Assembly (NCBI GenBank): GCA_945871455.1
Contig: CAMBXJ010000182.1
Coordinates: 1 to 8,138, forward strand
Reading direction: 5' to 3'
Length of the DNA: 8,138 nucleotides
DNA from: Asaia bogorensis
GTDB taxonomy: Bacteria; Pseudomonadota; Alphaproteobacteria; Acetobacterales; Acetobacteraceae
In this document: one piece after another, positions 5,748 to 8,138 of the stretch
Numbering within the stretch: the first letter of the stretch is position 1
Layout of the letters: each line of letters opens with the position of its first letter
Translations under genes and position numbers: made by a program
The notes under the pieces: generated by a model
The model's input: only the letters and a program-made list of their open reading frames with translations
What the model was told of the DNA's origin: nothing
Databases searched by the model: none

Positions 5748-6993
5748 AGTTCCATATTCCCGAACGTTGAAACTGGGGCTGCTGGGCTTTGGGATCATCG
5801 CGATCGTGATCGTTGTGGCCGCGCTCTACGTGCGCCCGCCACAGTACGTGACGATCGGCGTCGGACCGATCGGGGGCAGTTTCCATCAGACCGCGCTAAA
5901 GTACCAGAAAATTCTCGCCACCCGCGGGATCGATCTGGTCATCCGGTCGCGGGCGAACTCCCTGGATATCCTACCGGAACTGGAAGACCCAAAATCTGGC
6001 CTGGACATCGGGTTCGAGGCGCAGGACATCAGCAAACATATCGATGGTCGCCTGACAAACCTCGGCCGTATCGAGTTGCAACCACTTTTTATCTTCGCGG
6101 CGGGCAAGCTCGGTCGGCGTACAGTCCTGACCGATCTTCGTGGCCGACGGATCGTGATGCCGCCGATGGGCAGCGCTACGAGCGATGCCGCGATCCGCAT
6201 GTTCAAGCTCTACGATATCTCATCCGAAAACACGTATTTCACCTTCCTCCCTATCGCCGAAGCAGCCCGTCGCTTGCGCGCTGGAGAATTTGACGCCGGG
6301 GCGTTCATGCTCAGCCCGGACAACAAGGCGATCCGGGAGATGGCGCTCGACTCGGGTCTCCGTCTGATGGCGGTGCCGGAGGCTAAAGCGGTATCCGACC
6401 ATCTGCCTTTCTTGCGACCCGTGATTATCCCCCGCGGTATCTACGACATCGCCGACGGTATCCCACCGGTCGATACCGGGTTGCTCGCCGGGCGAGTCAA
6501 TGTCGTGGTGCGGGACGGGCTTCACCCGTTCGTGGTCTATGCCCTGCTGGAAGCCATGACGGAGGTCCATAAAGGCGCGACCTATATCAGCGAACCGGGC
6601 GCCTATCCGACCATCGTGGGATCGGAGCTGAATGTGCATCCGTTGGCCACCTACTATACCCGGTTTGGCACGCCCTGGACTTACAACAACCTGCCTGCGT
6701 GGCCAGCCAGCTTCATAGAACGGTATTTTGGCTACGGTGTCGCGCTTGTTATTCTGATCGTGGTGTATGCGACGGCCAAATATCTTGTGGAAATCGTCGG
6801 TGCGCTGTTAGGCGCGTTGGCGATAACACTCCTGATACGCCTCGACCGTTCGGTCGCCAGGACCGGATCCCTTACGCCCCTTCAAAAGGTCATGGCACTT
6901 TTCGCGGAACGTGTTCTGAGCCGTCCGGCCGACGAAAGCGAGATTCAGGATCTTCTGACACGCTTGCGGACGCGCGTGGCGAACAACCCCTGA
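5737..6993 (+). CDS. Membrane-anchored TAXI-family TRAP solute-binding protein
   Basis: The 418-residue protein carries a TAXI-type (TRAP-associated extracytoplasmic) binding domain at about residues 36-320. It opens with VTIGVGPIGGSFHQTALKY and GIDLVIRSRANSLDIL, the usual first strand and ligand-loop region, and later has DLRGRRIVMPPMGSATSDA (133-151). Instead of a cleaved signal it has an uncleaved-looking anchor at 12-31, and a second hydrophobic region at about 332-367 that makes one or two more membrane helices. A charged tail of about 50 residues follows (SVARTGSLTPLQ... to the end). Classical TAXI receptors are about 320 residues and soluble in the periplasm, so this is an anchored variant. 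ATG 5737 is preceded by GGACAGG (5722-5728). No DctQ/DctM permease gene is adjacent. The ligand is unknown; a sensor, or a receptor for a distant permease, are both possible. Confidence 0.85.
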   Translation: MAIEVPYSRTLKLGLLGFGIIAIVIVVAALYVRPPQYVTIGVGPIGGSFHQTALKYQKILATRGIDLVIRSRANSLDILPELEDPKSGLDIGFEAQDISKHIDGRLTNLGRIELQPLFIFAAGKLGRRTVLTDLRGRRIVMPPMGSATSDAAIRMFKLYDISSENTYFTFLPIAEAARRLRAGEFDAGAFMLSPDNKAIREMALDSGLRLMAVPEAKAVSDHLPFLRPVIIPRGIYDIADGIPPVDTGLLAGRVNVVVRDGLHPFVVYALLEAMTEVHKGATYISEPGAYPTIVGSELNVHPLATYYTRFGTPWTYNNLPAWPASFIERYFGYGVALVILIVVYATAKYLVEIVGALLGALAITLLIRLDRSVARTGSLTPLQKVMALFAERVLSRPADESEIQDLLTRLRTRVANNP

Positions 6994-7048
6994 ACGGCGA
7001 ATTGGCCGGGACCGCGACATCGACGGTCATATCCCGCACCCGATCTCC

Positions 7049-7807
7049 GTGGCATTGTCCTTCCGAACTCTCGGACGGAGACAGACCCTGACCACGCCTC
7101 TCGCCGACACCGCGCCAACCTCTGCCTCGCCGCTGATCTCGGATCCGTTCAGGCCGAGCGGGCATACGGGATTGTTGCTGAGCGCGTTGAGGCGGTTCGG
7201 CGGGATCGCTCTGAAACGTTCCGGCCTGGACATGGGCGTCGGCAGCGGCACCGTGCTGGCGATGTTGGGCACGATCGGCGTCGAGCGCCTGTTCGGAGTC
7301 GACATCGACCCCGAAGCCCTGGCCGCCACCGCTCGGCTGATGGCCCAGGCCGGCCTGCAAGATCGCGCCGACCTTCGGCTTGGCTCCCTTTGGGAACCGC
7401 TGCAAAATGACCGGTTCGACATCATCGCATCCAACATGCCGCAATTCGCCGCGACCGAGCCGGCCGATCCCGAACACTCCCCGTATTGGAGTTTTGGGGG
7501 GTTGGATGGGCGACGGTTCATGGACCCGTTTTTGGCGGGCCTTCGCGACCACATGGACGAAAGCTCGGTTGCATACATCACCCATAACCGGTTCCTGGGG
7601 ATGGAGCGGACGGAGGCGTTGCTGCGTCAGACCGGATTGGCGGCGCGGGAAATCCTGAGTTCGGCGATCCTGCTGCATCCGCTGAAAGCAGCGCTTCTGC
7701 ACCCGGACATCCGTTCAACCCCAGACCGCTCCGGCCTCATTCTGCTCGGCCCTTATGAGTTCATCGAAGTCCAAATTCTTGAAATCCGCCCTCGGGGCGC
7801 CGCTTGA
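7049..7807 (+). CDS. Class I SAM-dependent methyltransferase, PrmC/HemK-like
   Basis: The 252-residue product (from GTG 7049) has a Rossmann methyltransferase core. Motif I is LDMGVGSGT (60-68), the acidic SAM-ribose motif is GVDIDPEA (83-90), and the post-core motif is NMPQ (129-132) where N-methyltransferases of the PrmC/HemK type have NPPY. A downstream FGGLDGRRF (149-157) matches the FGGEDGL segment of that group. The long N-terminal helical domain of PrmC is absent, so it is not simply the release-factor methyltransferase. The substrate is unknown; protein or small-molecule N-methylation is plausible. The start is unsure: GTG 7049 and TTG 7055 lack a ribosome site, whereas GGAG at 7077-7080 would suit a CTG at 7088. 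It lies 55 bases after the TAXI gene and overlaps the next gene by four bases, so co-transcription is likely. Confidence 0.85.
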   Translation: MALSFRTLGRRQTLTTPLADTAPTSASPLISDPFRPSGHTGLLLSALRRFGGIALKRSGLDMGVGSGTVLAMLGTIGVERLFGVDIDPEALAATARLMAQAGLQDRADLRLGSLWEPLQNDRFDIIASNMPQFAATEPADPEHSPYWSFGGLDGRRFMDPFLAGLRDHMDESSVAYITHNRFLGMERTEALLRQTGLAAREILSSAILLHPLKAALLHPDIRSTPDRSGLILLGPYEFIEVQILEIRPRGAA

Positions 7808-8138
7808 GCCTGGCCGAACACGCACCACTGGGCCGGTTGGACGGTCCGGTTCGTCGGGGGCGGAAGCCGTCGGATCCGCCACAGCATCCAGCGTCTTGTG
7901 GCGGATGGGCTCGCCATCACCGGATCGACGCGCTGAACTGGCGTGCCGCGATAGGGTGGCTGATCGTGCTTCCGCTGTTCCTGGTCTGCCTGGCGCCGGC
8001 CGTCAGGGCGCAGGAGCCGGCGCGCTCCCCCGCTTTCGCCGCGGCCCAGGCCTTGCTGGAACAGGCCCGTGCCGTGTCGGCCCAGGGATGCACGCGGGCC
8101 AGCGACGTCCTGCTTCGCATTCTTTGCGCCGGAGAGAT
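7804..8138 (+). CDS. Exported protein, 5' part; possible family 3 solute-binding protein
   Basis: A frame opening with TTG 7804, overlapping the methyltransferase TGA as TTGA, stays open for 111 codons to the right edge. It has a long polar N-terminus rich in Arg, Pro and His, then a hydrophobic core (about residues 48-66, with LIVLPLFLVCLAPAV) and a signal-peptidase-like VRA-QEP junction near 69/70. The mature part begins as an Ala-rich helical stretch and ends in ASDVLLRILCAGEI. This looks like the segment just before the RVGV strand in family 3 extracellular solute-binding proteins (typically LDRIRAxGxLRVGV). That family call is inference from a short stretch. A TTG at 7837 is an alternative start. 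No strong ribosome site is seen, consistent with translation coupled to the methyltransferase. Confidence 0.6.
   Translation, partial: MSLAEHAPLGRLDGPVRRGRKPSDPPQHPASCGGWARHHRIDALNWRAAIGWLIVLPLFLVCLAPAVRAQEPARSPAFAAAQALLEQARAVSAQGCTRASDVLLRILCAGE

Noticed and set aside
4537..5886. 449-residue antisense open frame
   Set aside because: It spans two genes and the gap between them on the other strand, and has Arg/Asp/Gly-rich shadow composition.
6890..7702. 270-residue antisense open frame
   Set aside because: It lies opposite the TAXI tail and the methyltransferase core; no motif or ribosome site.

Overview
The window is high-GC DNA with densely packed genes, all on the + strand. Long antisense open frames run opposite every real gene, as expected at this GC content. 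The protein families (a TauD-like dioxygenase, a short EF-G paralogue, a PstS-like binding protein of the type common in Alphaproteobacteria, a TAXI-family TRAP receptor) and a CGTCATTGC...GGCAA palindromic intergenic repeat suggest an alphaproteobacterium, probably of the Rhodospirillales/Azospirillales kind. That placement is inference; no rRNA or tRNA gene is present to test it.

Layout. 1-48 is the likely 3' end of an upstream gene. 190-1044 encodes a complete TauD/TfdA-family Fe(II)/2-oxoglutarate dioxygenase with all metal and co-substrate ligands. 1045-1716 has no convincing intact gene: it holds a GC hairpin over the tauD-like stop codon, a short frame that reads like the tail of a membrane protein, and one perfect short palindrome. 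1717-3687 encodes a divergent, short elongation factor G paralogue whose catalytic G3 histidine is replaced by serine and whose switch I region is shortened. 3688-4137 is an intergenic region of about 450 bases carrying a REP-like palindrome, a triple CTTCGTG repeat, a 12-bp inverted repeat and a candidate promoter.

From 4138 to the right edge lies what looks like one operon: a secreted PstS-like protein with an extra C-terminal domain and no phosphate-binding SGTR signature; a possible 30-codon coupling ORF; a TAXI-type binding protein anchored in the membrane at both ends; a class I methyltransferase with an unusual NMPQ motif; and the start of another exported protein, overlapping the methyltransferase by four bases (TTGA), whose visible end resembles the beginning of a family 3 solute-binding protein.

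The most interesting part is this right-hand cluster. It has two and perhaps three periplasmic binding-protein folds and a methyltransferase, but no permease or ATPase gene in view. This points to ligand sensing, scaffolding or sharing of a transporter encoded elsewhere rather than a self-contained importer. That reading is inference from gene content; the rest of the operon lies beyond the window.
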